Below, piece by piece: positions 1 through 10,701 of a stretch of 64,000 nt of DNA. Source of the DNA: Ophiura sarsii (taxonomy: Eukaryota > Echinodermata > Ophiuroidea > Amphilepidida > Ophiuridae); contig CM069447.1 of assembly GCA_035610835.1 (NCBI GenBank), positions 45,171,893-45,235,892 on the forward strand. Reading direction: 5' to 3'. Numbering within the stretch: the stretch's first letter is position 1; each line of letters begins with the position of its first letter. Both the position numbers and the translations under genes were made by a program. The notes under the pieces are model-generated. The model was not told the DNA's origin. It searched no databases and saw nothing but the letters and a program-made list of their open reading frames with translations.

Positions 1-1116
1 TGCATCATTATGTCTTAAAGTGATATTTGTTAGATCTAAAAACATTTAAATATATTGCATTTGTATGACAATAACATGTAATGACAATGTGTGTATAGTC
101 ATATGGGTTTATTTTAATAAAAGTTAAAAGTTAAAAGTTCTTAATTTGAAACATAAAATTTTTACCTATATATGCAGTCATATATCATTAAAGTACGATG
201 TTTTCATCGATTTGGCTATAGGTTTATGTTTTTGTAACGTAATTTCCGTTTGATGCTCTAATACAAAATGTCCAACATAATACAATTTCGCAATGTCTTT
301 TCCCCTTTTTTTGAGAGGGGAGGGGTAACACTTGTGTTTAGATGCACCTTAAAGCAAAAAAATAACAAAAAAACACCTATAAACAGCATTTTTGTAATTT
401 GTGTTACTTTTTGCGATTTGTATCATTTTTTAGTCTTCTGGACCAATCCCTCACTAAACAATCATAATGATGTAGTTTTGTAAGTGAAATACATTTACTA
501 TCTACGTATGCACATTTAAAAAAAACCCCATTCCTCTAGTTGATTTCAACCTCAAGATATAAGCAAAAGTGTAATCAATTATTTCATGATTTTCCTAATT
601 TGTGGGGTTTTTTTGTCCGTTTTGGTCACATTTTGCCCTAAAATTCTTACATATTCTCGTTCGACGAGGTGTCGTTTTATTCACTATACGGTAAGCTTCA
701 TTCTAGCATTGAAAACTGAGTTTCAACGTCTACACGTTTGGTAGAAAAACGGGGTTATAGTTAAAATCATAAATACGTGCAATTTTCACTAATTTTTGGT
801 CATATTTAAAAACTGCACCACTTTCAACTTTCCCGTTCACTCTAGTGATGATCCGAATGCATCAATCAATCACCTAAAAGTGATAGCTATCTTCTAGCTT
901 TCCACTTACCCCTGCACCCCATTTTTCACTGCTGGCCGGTGAGCTATAGCACCATTACCGATCATAAACGCAAATGCTTCTAAACGCGATAAATCGAAGA
1001 TTATGGAATATATCGCGTGCTTTGCAACTTTGGCTTTCATGTTTATACGATATCGTATTGTATTGTTGTTAGATCGTCCATTGTTTTCCATTTTTAGTTT
1101 TAAAACCATGCTCTTA
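1..1116. other. no gene recognised; AT-rich left edge
   Basis: I see no exon here on either strand. Bases about 100-140 end in tandem AAAAGTT units after a TTAATAAAAG stretch, which resembles the 3' tail of a LINE or a transcript end, but there is nothing upstream to confirm it. The next 3' exons of the minus-strand TRPM gene would be expected in this direction; none was recognisable, so they probably lie beyond the left edge. Confidence 0.4.
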
Positions 1117-1639
1117 TACACCCATCAAAATATGTAAGTTCCCCCTAGCATATACTAGAATATTTCCAAAAATATTTGATGGATTTAAATAATTGTCAGC
1201 TAGAAAGATGCACCCAATTGTTACGCACATTTTGATACCAAATGTGTTGGCCTTGAGACAATGCAACGATAAGAAATTGTGCCATTTACCAATTTGTATA
1301 CAGAAAAAAAAGTGGCACTCAATCTCACTGGCTATGGCTGGTTTTGTCCATAAAATTAACAAACAAGATTATGATCTGCTTATTGATTATGATCTGCTTA
1401 TTGATGTATGGACAATCTAGCCATAGCCGGTGCGATTTAGTGCCACTTTTTTTTCTGTATAAAAATTGGTAAATGGCACAATTTCTTATCGTTGCATCTC
1501 AAGGCCAACAAATTTGGTATCAAAATGTGATTAACAATTGGGTGCATCTTTCTAGCTGACAATTATTTAAATTCATCAAATATTTTTGGAAATATTCTAG
1601 TATATGCTAGGGGGGAACTTACATATTTTGATAGGTGTA
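1117..1639. mobile_element. fold-back element with ~235-bp inverted arms
   Basis: Bases 1117-1352 and about 1410-1639 are near-complementary arms, for example ends reading TACACCCATCAAAATATG against CATATTTTGATAGGTGTA. They enclose a short loop holding two copies of GATTATGATCTGCTTATT. There is no coding capacity; the two opposing ORFs over the arms are complements of each other. TA at both ends suggests a TA-duplicating non-autonomous DNA transposon. It lies just 3' of the last visible TRPM exon. Confidence 0.7.
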
Positions 1640-1843
1640 TCTAGCCATGCAATACGGAAAAGAGAATATGTGCATTTTGGACATATCCCTTGCTAGAAAA
1701 TGGCACACTTTTCTTTGTCAGAAAGAATGTTATTGAGTGACCGCCTCATTATTAAAAAATATAGACCGTCAATATATCACGGACTAATTTGAGGAAACCG
1801 CATGTTAGATGATTGTTATCAAATAACGTGAATGTAAACTTAC

Positions 1844-2015
1844 CATTGTCAGTTGTCCAACCTGTTTTGATTATCTTTTCCAAATCAGCACGAGGTTTAA
1901 TATCAGCTACGAAGCTATCTTTACCATCGTCAACCAATATAAAACAGTCATGATTAGGATCCAAAAGTTCATCTTTGTCATCATTGTTTTTCTTCAGAGG
2001 AAGTTCAGCAATGCC
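1844..2015 (-). CDS. TRPM-family channel, exon 4 of those visible (N-terminal TRPM homology region)
   Basis: This 172-nt minus-strand exon lies between acceptor ...GAAATAG (2018-2016) and donor GTAAGT (1843-1838). It reads in phase 0 from the preceding exon (ends STQ, then GIAELPL) and ends in phase 1. It encodes a stretch containing DPNHDCFILVDDGKDSF and ADIKPRADLEKIIKTG. This matches the TRPM pattern HSHFILVDNGT...E.K.R..LEK that follows the GGTN motif in the cytosolic TRPM homology region. It is the last exon visible before the left window edge. The channel pore and C-terminal domains are not in this window, so the subtype (TRPM1/3/6/7-like or TRPM2/8-like) cannot be set. Confidence 0.82.
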
Positions 2016-2456
2016 CTATTTCATAAAGTCAAAGATACTTTATCATATTCATGAAATAAGATACATTCCTGAACTCTTCTGAAAGCTTTATTCAGACGAC
2101 ACATTCTTCATAAGTCCAGATGTATTAAGTTGGAACCAGGTCTAAAGTTTGACTATTTCATGACGACTGAATAAGACGATTTTTCGGGGCCCTGTATCGC
2201 GGCCATTTTGGATTTTACGCTATAAAAACCATTGCCGTCACTTCTGGGAGGTATATAGGAGCTCATTTTTCTTAGAATTAGTCCATCTTGACAAATCCAT
2301 CAAGAAAAAAAGGTATCCTAAAACTGGTCACGGATCTCATGGTAATGACTCTACTACAATTTGATGTAACATGTTAAATGTTACGCATAATTAAATAATA
2401 AATGGACCTTTAACATTTTGAAAATAAATATGCTGTTTACAATGCTACAATAATAC

Positions 2457-2665
2457 CTGCGTGCTTAAAGCTGCCTCTAACCGCGTTTTGTGACTTTTGT
2501 GTATTTGTGACCATGTTGCTATTCCGAGAGTTACCACTATTTTTGTTGAGTTTTTTGTTGAGTTTTTTGTTGAGTCTTCAATCATGGACATTCTGTAATC
2601 GTCTATAGCTTTCCCAACATACGTCATTACTCCACAGTTTGTGCCTCCAGTGATTATTAGGGTAT
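2457..2665 (-). CDS. TRPM-family channel, exon 3 of those visible
   Basis: This 209-nt minus-strand exon has acceptor TTTCAG (ending at 2666) and donor GTATTA (2456 downward). Its first two bases complete a codon with the preceding exon, giving TTDTLIITGGTNCGVM. The TGGTNxGVM motif and the following VGKAIDDY and VVTLGIATW match the conserved TRPM pattern IITGGTNTGVM..VG.A...VVALGIATW. This is part of a SLOG-type (LSDAT_euk) nucleotide-binding fold in the cytosolic N-terminus. A low-complexity insertion of three STKN-type units lies between DDY and VVTLG. The exon ends in phase 0 at ALSTQ, matching the next exon. Confidence 0.87.
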
Positions 2666-2851
2666 CTGAAACAGCAAACAGTGAAACAGTAGTAGTGTAG
2701 GGCAGCCCACCGGCAGTAACGTAGGGCTTGATTGCATTGTATTGCTCGATTCAGCAAAAGTAAAACGAAATATAAATACATTTAATAAATTAGTATAAAA
2801 AGGTGGACTAAAAATGCTTAATTTATCCCTTTAATATAGCACATATAAATA

Positions 2852-2875
2852 CGAGGGTCATTCAAAAAGTTCTAC
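2852..2875 (+). repeat. mariner-type terminal repeat fragment
   Basis: ACGAGGGTCATTCAAAAAGT resembles the outer terminal repeat of mariner-family transposons (TACGAGGGT..TTCAAAAAGT). No matching opposite end was found in the next kilobase, so this is probably a truncated or decayed copy in the TRPM intron. Confidence 0.45.
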
Positions 2876-3414
2876 CTCCTCACTCATAACATCGCTAATA
2901 GGAATGTCAGCCTCATGACATTTGACATAATTATAGCTCTGGATCATATTTACACATTTATGGAAAATGATCATGATATGATAGTATATATATGATCATG
3001 ATATGATTCAGTCAAAGCCAGAGAGAGATTTTGGACAACGGAAACGGAAAATTACACCAGACTAAGGTAGGGGTTTTGAATCTCCACAAGCAACCATGTC
3101 GACAAAGCATAGCGGGACACCCATGGGGGTTACAGTATTGCAGTTAGCCCAGATTTAGTAATCATGGTAATAGACACCTGATGTACAGTGTCTCATGTCA
3201 AGATATTTGAGCTGATTCACAATTAAATATTGGGAGAAATTTGGAATCTCTTGTGGTATTTTGACACGAACTAACAATGTTATCAGTTCATCAACCCGTA
3301 TTCCATTCAACAACACACGTATTGTAACATTTTCACAACATTATTTGGTGAAGGTTACAAAGGAAGTCGAGTCAAGGCGACTTTTCTTCTCTATCATGTC
3401 TAGAAAAAGGGTGT

Positions 3415-3482
3415 AGTTGAGAATTGATCCACCAACCTCGTGATACTGAAGCTTTACCAATTGAACAATTCGTCCGTCCATG
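3415..3482 (-). repeat. degenerate tRNA-derived SINE head
   Basis: Read on the minus strand it has an A-box-like TTGTTCAATTGGTAAAGC and a B-box-like GTGGATCAATTC at tRNA spacing. The arms do not pair well, so it is a tRNA-derived repeat rather than a functional tRNA. It lies in the intron between TRPM exons 2 and 3. Confidence 0.5.
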
Positions 3483-3681
3483 AAATTATTTAGATAGTAA
3501 TACAACTTTATAGTACTGAATATCGAATACACTAAACTCATTCATGTTAATTTCTCTAGATCAAAAGAGGGCGCTCATACCTTTTTATCTATTGCAGCTT
3601 ATTAACTATTAGTCAATGTGGGCTTATAGATGAAGTTTAACGGTAGTTGAGGATAAATCTACCCGATACTCATTCACTAAC

Positions 3682-3862
3682 CTGTTGTAAACGCCGCCTT
3701 TGGAAGTCCTGTACGAAACACCTCTTTCAAGTTACTGTTGATTGGGAAGTCTTCAGCACCACCAGCAACTGAAATTACCAGATTTGGTTTTTGTAGCTTC
3801 CATGTTGATTTCAGAACATCTAATAATTCCTTGGAATCAATTGGGTGGTTTACCTTGACAAA
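3682..3862 (-). CDS. TRPM-family channel, exon 2 of those visible
   Basis: This 181-nt minus-strand exon has acceptor TTTTTTACAG (before 3862) and donor GTTAG (3681 downward). It encodes FVKVNHPIDSKELLDVL, then W-x-L-x-K-PNLVISVAGGAEDF and LKEVFRTGLPKAAFTT. This is the classic TRPM signature: a .LL..W.L..P.LVISV.GGA..F block followed by .....GL.KAA.TTG. It ends in phase 1; the next exon restores the codon as GAT, so the usual TTGAWIITGG reads TTDTLIITGG. The similarity is visible without alignment software and makes this the strongest TRPM exon. Confidence 0.9.
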
Positions 3863-4164
3863 CTGTAAAAACGTGAACATTTTACTTTGATTGATTAAAC
3901 AATTGTCACAAAGGTGTGAAGAATGTATACAATTAACACATGCCTTAAATTAAATTATCTATACAATATTTAACCTGTCGTCAAGTTTATTAGTAAAACT
4001 TCCCTCTGTGGGAAAAGTTTAGTATTATACATTTGTAACTCTAAATTATTTCCATCAGTGGTAAAGTTTAGTATGTTTAACTCTTAACTATTTCCACGTA
4101 TGCAGCTGATATTAAGAGCTACACATGTAATGGTCATATGTCTGACATAATGAAGGTTGAACAT

Positions 4165-4591
4165 AGAGCGTGTTTCTGCTGGGACACTGAAAAAAGTTAG
4201 CGGTAATAAACGCTAAGTTTCAATCGGTCAGTTTTTAATCCCCCCTGTTTCTACTCGCGAAAAGTTACCGGTAAGTTTATCGATCCTAGTCGATGGGCCA
4301 CAACATTTGACCTTATGTAAAACCAAACAATGCCACCGCACCTGAAAAAGATTGCTTCACAATAATATGTATAACCCAGCGTGACACGGTTCACGGCGCA
4401 AACCGCTAAGAATCACCCTTCTGTTTCTGCTGGGTTTATTGCCGATTATTGCCGATTATTGCTGGTTCCAAACCTGCTTTGTGAAGGTTTTTGGGATTAC
4501 TAAAAATATCGATTATTGCCCGGTTCTGCCTGTTTCTACTGGGCAAACTTAGCGTTTATTAGCGGTAACTTGCCCAGCAGAAACACGCCCT
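4165..4591. mobile_element. MITE with GTTTCTGCTGGG motif ends
   Basis: The left end AGAGCGTGTTTCTGCTGGG (4165) is the inverse of the right end CCCAGCAGAAACACGCCCT (4591). An inner pair, TTAGCGGTAATAAACGCTAAG and its inverse, is also visible. Further copies of the motif TGTTTCTRCTGGG occur inside (near 4243, 4422 and 4526). No ORF is present. It is a non-autonomous TIR element in the TRPM intron. Confidence 0.65.
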
Positions 4592-5261
4592 TAGTGAACG
4601 ATCCTCGTTTACTAATGTATGCTGTTTACTTATCTGATTCATCATTCTGTCGATTATTTTATTTACCCAAGCTAACAGTATGACTTACAACGAATGTTCA
4701 TATGAATAGGTGCTTGGTAAAACATAACTAACATTTCGATGTGCTTATTGCTTTGAACGACTTCATTTAATACACGCCTGAACCCCCATGAAATACAATT
4801 TGAAAGCACTGGTCCCCTATCTCTCCCTATAGCATGAAAGCCAGTCACATTTGTGAAGGACAATAATTGACAAATTATAAGCTATGATTCCATTGCTATA
4901 TGCTTCTTAAAGTTGTGTAACACATAAAATGAAATAATAGTTATCTTTGTTGAAATTTAGGTCGTAACTGACAGTCAAGTATTAATATCTTAGATGTATA
5001 AATCCCATTTGCATGGAGAAAAAGGGGTCAGCTTTCAAAATCTGTCACATTCTACATATTTTTTCAGTCGATTACTTTCATTTCTTTCGGAAAATGAACT
5101 AGATTTAATACGCTTTATACCAACAACAATCATATCATGCACACATCAAGGTTACCAACGGGCCGTTTCAATCAACCATTAACACACCTTTAATGTTGGT
5201 CATTACCCTGTGACCCTGTGTACGTATGAGCAATATTTACTTATTTTGCAGTGCGGAGCAA

Positions 5262-5440
5262 TACAGTGTGTCTCAAAAAGAATTACAACGCACCTTTAGG
5301 TGATCGTAACTTCCTGAAAAAGAGGCGGAATAGAACATTTTAAATAAAAGAATAAATGCGGTTTTTCTGCAAATTATAGCCAAATAATGTCCCTTTAATG
5401 TCACTTAAAGGCGCGTTGTATTTTAGAGACACCCTGTGTA
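5262..5440. mobile_element. 173-bp TIR MITE next to a TRPM splice donor
   Basis: CAGTGTGTCTCAAAAAG at 5264 is the imperfect inverse of the end at 5436 (outer end GAGACACCCTG). Inner parts TTACAACGCACCTTTAGGTGA and TCACTTAAAGGCGCGTTGTA also pair. It is a short palindromic non-autonomous element of the CAGGGTGTC.AAA type. Its right end lies about 11 bp from the 5' splice site of the exon at 5452-5529. Confidence 0.7.
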
Positions 5441-5451
5441 TTACATTTTAC

Positions 5452-5529
5452 CGGTTTTTTAGCAGTTTGAGTTCCATCTTCCTTGATAAAACATAGCTTT
5501 GGACCTTTCACTTCATCGTCGGTAGATGT
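5452..5529 (-). CDS. TRPM-family channel, exon 1 of those visible
   Basis: This 78-nt (26-codon) open minus-strand exon has acceptor TTCCATAG (before 5529) and donor GTAAAATG (5451 downward). Both ends are in phase 0, exactly what the next exon requires. It encodes ...GPKLCFIKEDGTQTAKKP and joins to FVKVNHP. The composite fits the TRPM segment G.I.F.....AKYVRVS.DT in position, though residue identity is low. It is accepted because of phase, splice sites and location. Upstream exons were not identified with confidence. Confidence 0.7.
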
Positions 5530-6134
5530 CTATGGAATAACAATAAGGATATATAATTTGTCTATACTTACCAAAATGTAACTGTTTACTCATTGCTATT
5601 TAAGACACAACAACGTATAAGTTTCAATTTTGATCTTTGATCATGTCATTAACAAATATACAAAAAGAAAATAATTAATGGGAAATAGCTAAGATGATAT
5701 AGGGGTGTTATGCCTTTGAAGTCAGTTTCGAATCAGATTAAGATGAGAGCTGATGTGCCGCTGAATGTGCATTGTCACGTCAATAAAATTGAAAATAAAA
5801 CAAGTACCATGTGTATTATCACTATGGGCGGGTTCATATTATAATTTCTTATCCGGGACCCAAGTTAATCCGGATTCTATCCGGATTGATAAACCCGTTT
5901 TCACTGTCGCGCTGAATCAAGGCGAAACTCTATCAGCAAAATAGTTAGCATTAGTGACCCGGAAGTTTACGTTCACGTACCAACGACCTGTGCCCTAACT
6001 GCAATCATGGCGCACCACAACAATAATACGAAACTCCTTTCGCTGTTATACTATCGCTGTTATACTATCTACCTACTAAATGTTAATAAGAACATCTGAA
6101 TTGTTATACTGAACATCTGAGGTTTGATTTCTTT

Positions 6135-6455
6135 TTTAACGAATCCAATAAAAAGTGAATACCGTAAGCTACTTACGAGTAAAGTTAAGTTTCACTGCTA
6201 AACTAGCAAGAGGCAATTTAGATTCGGGAGAGAACACACTCAAAACAGATGAGGACGTTTATTCACTGCACAACATCTATGATCAACTCATCGGACCTAC
6301 GCCCTCTACAACGGCGGTTTCCAGCATCAGGAAATCCCTAATTCCTGTTGCCTCCAGACAGAGTTGCCATTCTGACGAAGCTGCTAGTTTAGCAGTGAAA
6401 CGTAACCAAAATCGTAAGTAACATATTCACCTTTATTGGTTTGTTCAAAAAGTTA
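6135..6455. mobile_element. palindromic MITE with ~80-bp inverted ends
   Basis: Bases about 6135-6215 (with GTTTCACTGCTAAACTAGC) and about 6370-6455 (with GCTAGTTTAGCAGTGAAAC) are inverted copies. Their outer parts, CCAATAAAAAGTGAATA and TATTCACCTTTATTGG, also pair. An 88-codon ORF starting at 6155 runs through both arms and shows no recognisable domain; I treat it as chance. Confidence 0.6.
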
Positions 6456-6554
6456 TCAAATCTCAGATGTTAATATTAATAAGGACAAAAATACAAAGGT
6501 GTGCAATGACAACATCCAATTATGGTACATTAAAAAAAGAGGTAAAAGAAACAA

Positions 6555-6615
6555 TACATTAAAATTGGGGACCGACGTTTCGGAATGTTAAAACAATTCC
6601 TTTAACAAGGTATGG
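6555..6615 (-). repeat. Penelope-like/hammerhead-type repeat end (degenerate)
   Basis: On the minus strand, GGAAT...ATTCC forms a short stem followed directly by GAAACGTCGGTCC. CCGAAACGTCGG after a small stem is characteristic of the hammerhead-bearing repeats of Penelope-like elements and related retroelements. The CTGATGA half of the hammerhead core is not intact here (CTTGTTAAA stands in its place), so self-cleavage is not expected. Confidence 0.4.
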
Positions 6616-7850
6616 GACAGGTAATAAAAACAAACTTGTCTCTGATCAGCATAGACTTAAACATGATTGCACTGTATAGAACTAATACGAGTGGCATGAA
6701 ACAGTGGTTTATCGACTTAATACAATAGAAGAAGATCAGAATAATGAAATATGTAAATTGGAGTGGGGTGAGAGAAACCAGAGAGTATAGATAATATGGA
6801 GGGTTAATAGACTCATGATATAGTGCACAGAAGTGTTGGGCAGCCACAAAGGTCAAACCCAAATAAATTAAAAAAATAAAGATAAAATTGATTGACAAAT
6901 ACATGTTAATTAATAGTTAGTTTAATTGGGGCAAACAAAATGTTAAATATGTCAAACAATTATATTAACATGTCTCATATTCATCATTGGAATCAGTTGA
7001 ATGTGTGGTCAAAGTGGGATCGATACGTACTCTTGTTACTGAAATGATCATATTTTGGCCGTGGTTAGGTAGTGAAATGTAATGGGATCAAGTGTATTGT
7101 CTAACATGGCGTACCAAATGAAGTGTGTTTGTAATTAATTGTTTTCCCATGGGACACCTTTTTTGACACGCTGTGTAGAACATTTTTATGGTTTCCATGT
7201 ACAGTACAGCTCACAATAGAGTGCACCACGCAACTGCGATGATAGTCCATTGACTTTGAGTTGATAGTCCATTGACAACGCAATGACATAGCATTGACAA
7301 TGCACTGACAGCGCGATGATAGTTCGTTGACATTATCGTCATAGCACCAATTGTCGTGTAGGGACTCCGTTGATCTTGCGAAATCAGCGCGCTGATTTCG
7401 CACTGTCAATGCACTGACAACGGGATGTAATTGGGTTGATATTCCGATGAAAGTATGTTGACCTCCGTTGATATCGGTTACTCTAATGCGATCTGTACTG
7501 TATAATATGAAAGTCATGGGTGTCGAAATAAAACTTAAAGTTCCCTCCCAAATACTTTACTTTAAGGATTACTAAAGATATCAATACCTTTGAGAGATTA
7601 AAGACTATAGTGGCAATCTTGGTATTTTAGTGATATGTAGGCCAACTTGGTAACACTGGTCGTGCAATGAATTGGACATCATACACCGATTCAATTTAAT
7701 GTAGAATATTCCGGTTGCGATTCCGCTTTGTCCGTTGCACATGGCTACATGGATAACCTCTATAAGGAGTCATGTGATTTATAAACCTATATGACTGTAA
7801 GTGTCTATTTCTTATGATTTAAACCTAGGCAATCGTTGATACGAAATTAC
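6616..7850. other. non-coding; TTGAC-rich repeat block at 7200-7450
   Basis: No supported gene. Bases 7200-7450 hold many loosely periodic CATTGACA / GTTGATA motifs on both strands, like the motif arrays inside TIR elements. GTACAGTAC near 7200 and GTACTG near 7494 could be its ends, but this is uncertain. Confidence 0.35.
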
Positions 7851-7930
7851 CTTTTTCGATAATCTGTTTTGACCACGGGTATTTCATTTAGCTTGGCAAT
7901 TTTCCCCAGTTTATTTTCATTAGAGATCAC
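7851..7930 (-). CDS. possible upstream exon on the TRPM strand
   Basis: This 80-nt open stretch has a plausible acceptor (ACATTTGTAG before 7930) and donor (GTAATT after 7851). It reads without stops in one phase, with residues such as NKLGKIAKLNEIPVVKTDYR. Its end phase (2) does not match the next identified exon at 5529 (phase 0), so a further small exon would be needed between them. No family match was recognised. It could be chance. Confidence 0.25.
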
Positions 7931-8689
7931 CTACAAATGTGTGTGACATTTTACAGGACACATTATACTAGCGGGATAGATGAGCAAATAAAAGATTCAT
8001 GAGTTGTAACTTAAATTGTAAGTAGTTGTAAAACTTGAGTTCATGAGTTGTAAATAACGAATATCGCTAACCGGGGGCTTAAGGATGAAAGGTAACATGG
8101 TTACTTCCGACGCTGGAACCCGACTTTTTATTTTAGAATAAATCGTATTCAAAATAATGAACCAGCGCAAGGCAAGGGTTATTTTCATGTTGTCGTTTAG
8201 TCAATTTCGTAAAGAACTCCGGTGGAACATGTTCATAAAACAAGGTGCCCCAAACGCACTTCCTTGCCGACAAAAAAGAAGCCAAATATGGACACAAATC
8301 TGCGGGTTCTGTATTTTTTCCAGCAATCCCGTTGCTAATTTTAACGTAAACCCCATTGCTTTGCCGGTGTCTTCTCCTTCCCACACTTTGGGCATATACT
8401 TTAAAAACAAAATAGAGAGAAAGAGAGATATTTGCACTAACGACAACGTGAATTGAGCAATGAACTCATAGGATATGCAGTTTTAAAAACGAAGAAAGAG
8501 ATAGAGAGGCAGATAGCGGGGGAAGGGAGAGAGAAAGAAAGTGTTATCTGTTACCATACCTTTCCTCCCGTAGTCCCTTCACATATGTTTATTTCAATTC
8601 CGTTTGAGATTTCTCCCATTACAGCTTTGCTCCGTGGCATACAATACTTCATTAATGAACACGAAAAATTGACATTTATTAACAAAAAG

Positions 8690-8776
8690 ATAGTACCTTT
8701 TCCCCCCTCCCCCCGATACGCACAAAAAACATAGCTTTACTGGTTAGGGGAGGGGGGAAAAGTACTATCTTTTTGA
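8690..8776. repeat. hairpin of purine/pyrimidine arms
   Basis: AAAAAGATAGTACCTTTTCC followed by a C-rich run pairs with a G-rich run followed by GGAAAAGTACTATCTTTTT, separated by about 35 bp. It is a palindromic repeat with no coding potential. Confidence 0.6.
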
Positions 8777-8794
8777 CCCGAAAAAATTACACAG

Positions 8795-8868
8795 CACCCC
8801 TCGATCGCGGGACCATCCGCACCCCAGTCTGTCCCTCTACCAACTGAGCTACACTCCCAGCGCATATG
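8795..8868 (-). repeat. tRNA-derived SINE head
   Basis: On the minus strand GGGAGTGTAGCTCAGTTGG is a good tRNA A-box region. A weak B-box-like GGTCCCGCGATCGAGG follows at tRNA spacing. No paired anticodon stem can be drawn, so this is tRNA-derived repeat sequence. Confidence 0.5.
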
Positions 8869-9201
8869 CTGGCTAAGAATTCCCGCCGGCATATGCCTGC
8901 GGTAGGTGACGTCATCGAGGCAATGCCAGCACGTGCGCGGAGATAGTTTCTGGCAGTGAGATTTAGTGATTTAGTGAGATTCAGTGCGGTTAGGGTTATC
9001 AACCACCCCATCCCATGGTTTATTCTTATAAGACTAATCACATTATTTTATTAGCTCTTCCATCATTATAGCCTACCTACATGTATTTATAAAACAATGG
9101 TTATACCACATTACTTTATTAACTTCCTACCTCTTTAGGGAGTGTTTATAAATAATTTGGTTGGGGTGGTTTGAAAAAAAATTGAACCATGGACAACTTA
9201 T

Positions 9202-10098
9202 TTCTAAAGGGGCGTGTACATCTCAAGTGTTTGTCCTGGACAAAAATCACATGACTCCCTATACTACGTATCTGAGTCTCCGTGTTTCCATGTAATAATA
9301 CCCATGGTGCAATAGATTTGCCGCGCCGAATTTCAATCGACAAAACGTAATGGCCAAAATTTCATGTACGAACGAAATACTAAGGTGTCTAGAATCGTTT
9401 CGAAAAGTAGTGTTATGCATAATAATGAAATCAGAATTACAATCTCCTTCAGCATATAATCAACTTTTGGGCGATAACCCTATGTTAAAAACGCACAACA
9501 ATCGAAATATAAAGCATTTTAGCCCGCATTTTTGCCCCGATTCATGTGATATTCGTATTTTGAACTTTATGTAATTTTATTTTCTGAATATCTATGTATA
9601 GTCTTCATTAGCTCAGTCGGCAAAGCGCCGGCTTCATAATCATAAGGTCAGTGGTTCGAATCCTAGGATTGTTATACTTTTTTCTGTTTGTTATTTACAC
9701 TTTATTTTTAGAAATTGACAGGATTGCATATCGTTCGCAATATTTATTGAATGTTGAATGATACTTTTTTCTTCTTTTGCAATTTCACTGCGATAAAGAA
9801 TATCCTATAAATATATTGTGTTGACTATTCCATTCGATTGAACTATGGAGACCCTAGCTAGTCTATCAATGAACATGATTTGCAAAGTAAAGGCCAATTG
9901 TTATGTAAATAAGAAGCCAATCGGCTAATATGTCCTTGAATCGATTTTCTTATTTCCTATACGACCGATATTTGTATTTGCTGATTTGCTCCAAACTTCA
10001 AAAAAAAGAGTTATATCTTCAAAAATACGTTACGCGGTTCATGGCTTTCACGGCCTGGTGTGAGCGACTGTATTTTGGCGTGGATTTGATACCGCGCT
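9202..10098 (+). repeat. 0.9-kb dispersed repeat, copy A, with internal tRNA-like core
   Basis: This segment matches, in inverse orientation, 15771-18376 once a later insertion in that copy is removed. Shared blocks include GGGGCGTGTAC, the CACCATGG region, CATGACTCCC and GGCGTGGATTTGATACCG. It contains no supported ORF. Its tRNA-like core is listed separately. A hAT-type end (CAGTGGCGAACCCAG) abuts its right edge at 10099. Confidence 0.75.
9604..9672 (+). repeat. tRNA-like sequence with A and B boxes (pseudo-tRNA)
   Basis: ATTAGCTCAGTCGGCAAAGC is a strong A box and GGTTCGAATCC a consensus B box, 35 bp apart. The anticodon loop would read CAT. The anticodon stem (CCGGC against TCATA) and the T stem do not pair, so this is not a working tRNA. 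The paralogue at about 17938-18003 is in the same state with CAC in the loop. Confidence 0.6.
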
Positions 10099-10165
10099 CA
10101 GTGGCGAACCCAGGGGTCCAGGGGCCGGTGACCCCCCCCCCCCCCCCCCCACTGAATATCCCCGT
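10099..10165 (+). mobile_element. truncated hAT-type MITE end with poly-C run
   Basis: CAGTGGCGAACCCAGGGG begins at 10099 and leads within 35 bp to a C run of about 20. It belongs to the CAGTGGCGTACCCAG family seen intact at 25536-25780. No opposite end was found. Confidence 0.5.
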
Positions 10166-10701
10166 CGGTAAACTTGAGCTTCCGTCAGTACAGTCAGATG
10201 CCAACGTTGAGTGAGTCTATTGTATACGAAGAGAATTTGTTTTCCCTTGAAAAGAGGATGTCGATCTCGTGCAATTCAATATGCCAAAATGTCAGCCTTA
10301 TACAATGACAACATTAAGGCATTTAAATGTGGTTCAACGTCATCAGTAAGAAGAGCAATAAAATATTAATCCATTATTTTTACATGCTAAAGTCCTATTT
10401 GCAGGGACGTTTCTGTTTGAAAATGCCTTTTTCTGAAGAAGATTTTTTTTGTCATTACTGAAAAAATAAGGTATATTTCCCGTGGCCCTGACCCCTGTCT
10501 CATTAAAAGCTTTAAATTAATAACCTTCCACGATCATCAATTTATTGCGCTTTACATTGAATCCACACCTAGCTTGCAGCGACACTGTTTTCACATTTAA
10601 AATACAATTTAGAAACTGGGTTCAATTTGGCTAAAATTTCGTCGAATACTCAATAGTTCACCACTAGTTCATTGTTATAGAGAACACATAGACACGTCAG
10701 T

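Noticed and set aside
6155..6421. 88-aa ORF as a TRPM exon
   Set aside because: It is on the opposite strand and overlaps both arms of a palindromic MITE.
9604..9672. functional tRNA (anticodon CAT)
   Set aside because: A and B boxes are good, but anticodon and T stems do not pair; the paralogue near 17970 is equally degenerate.
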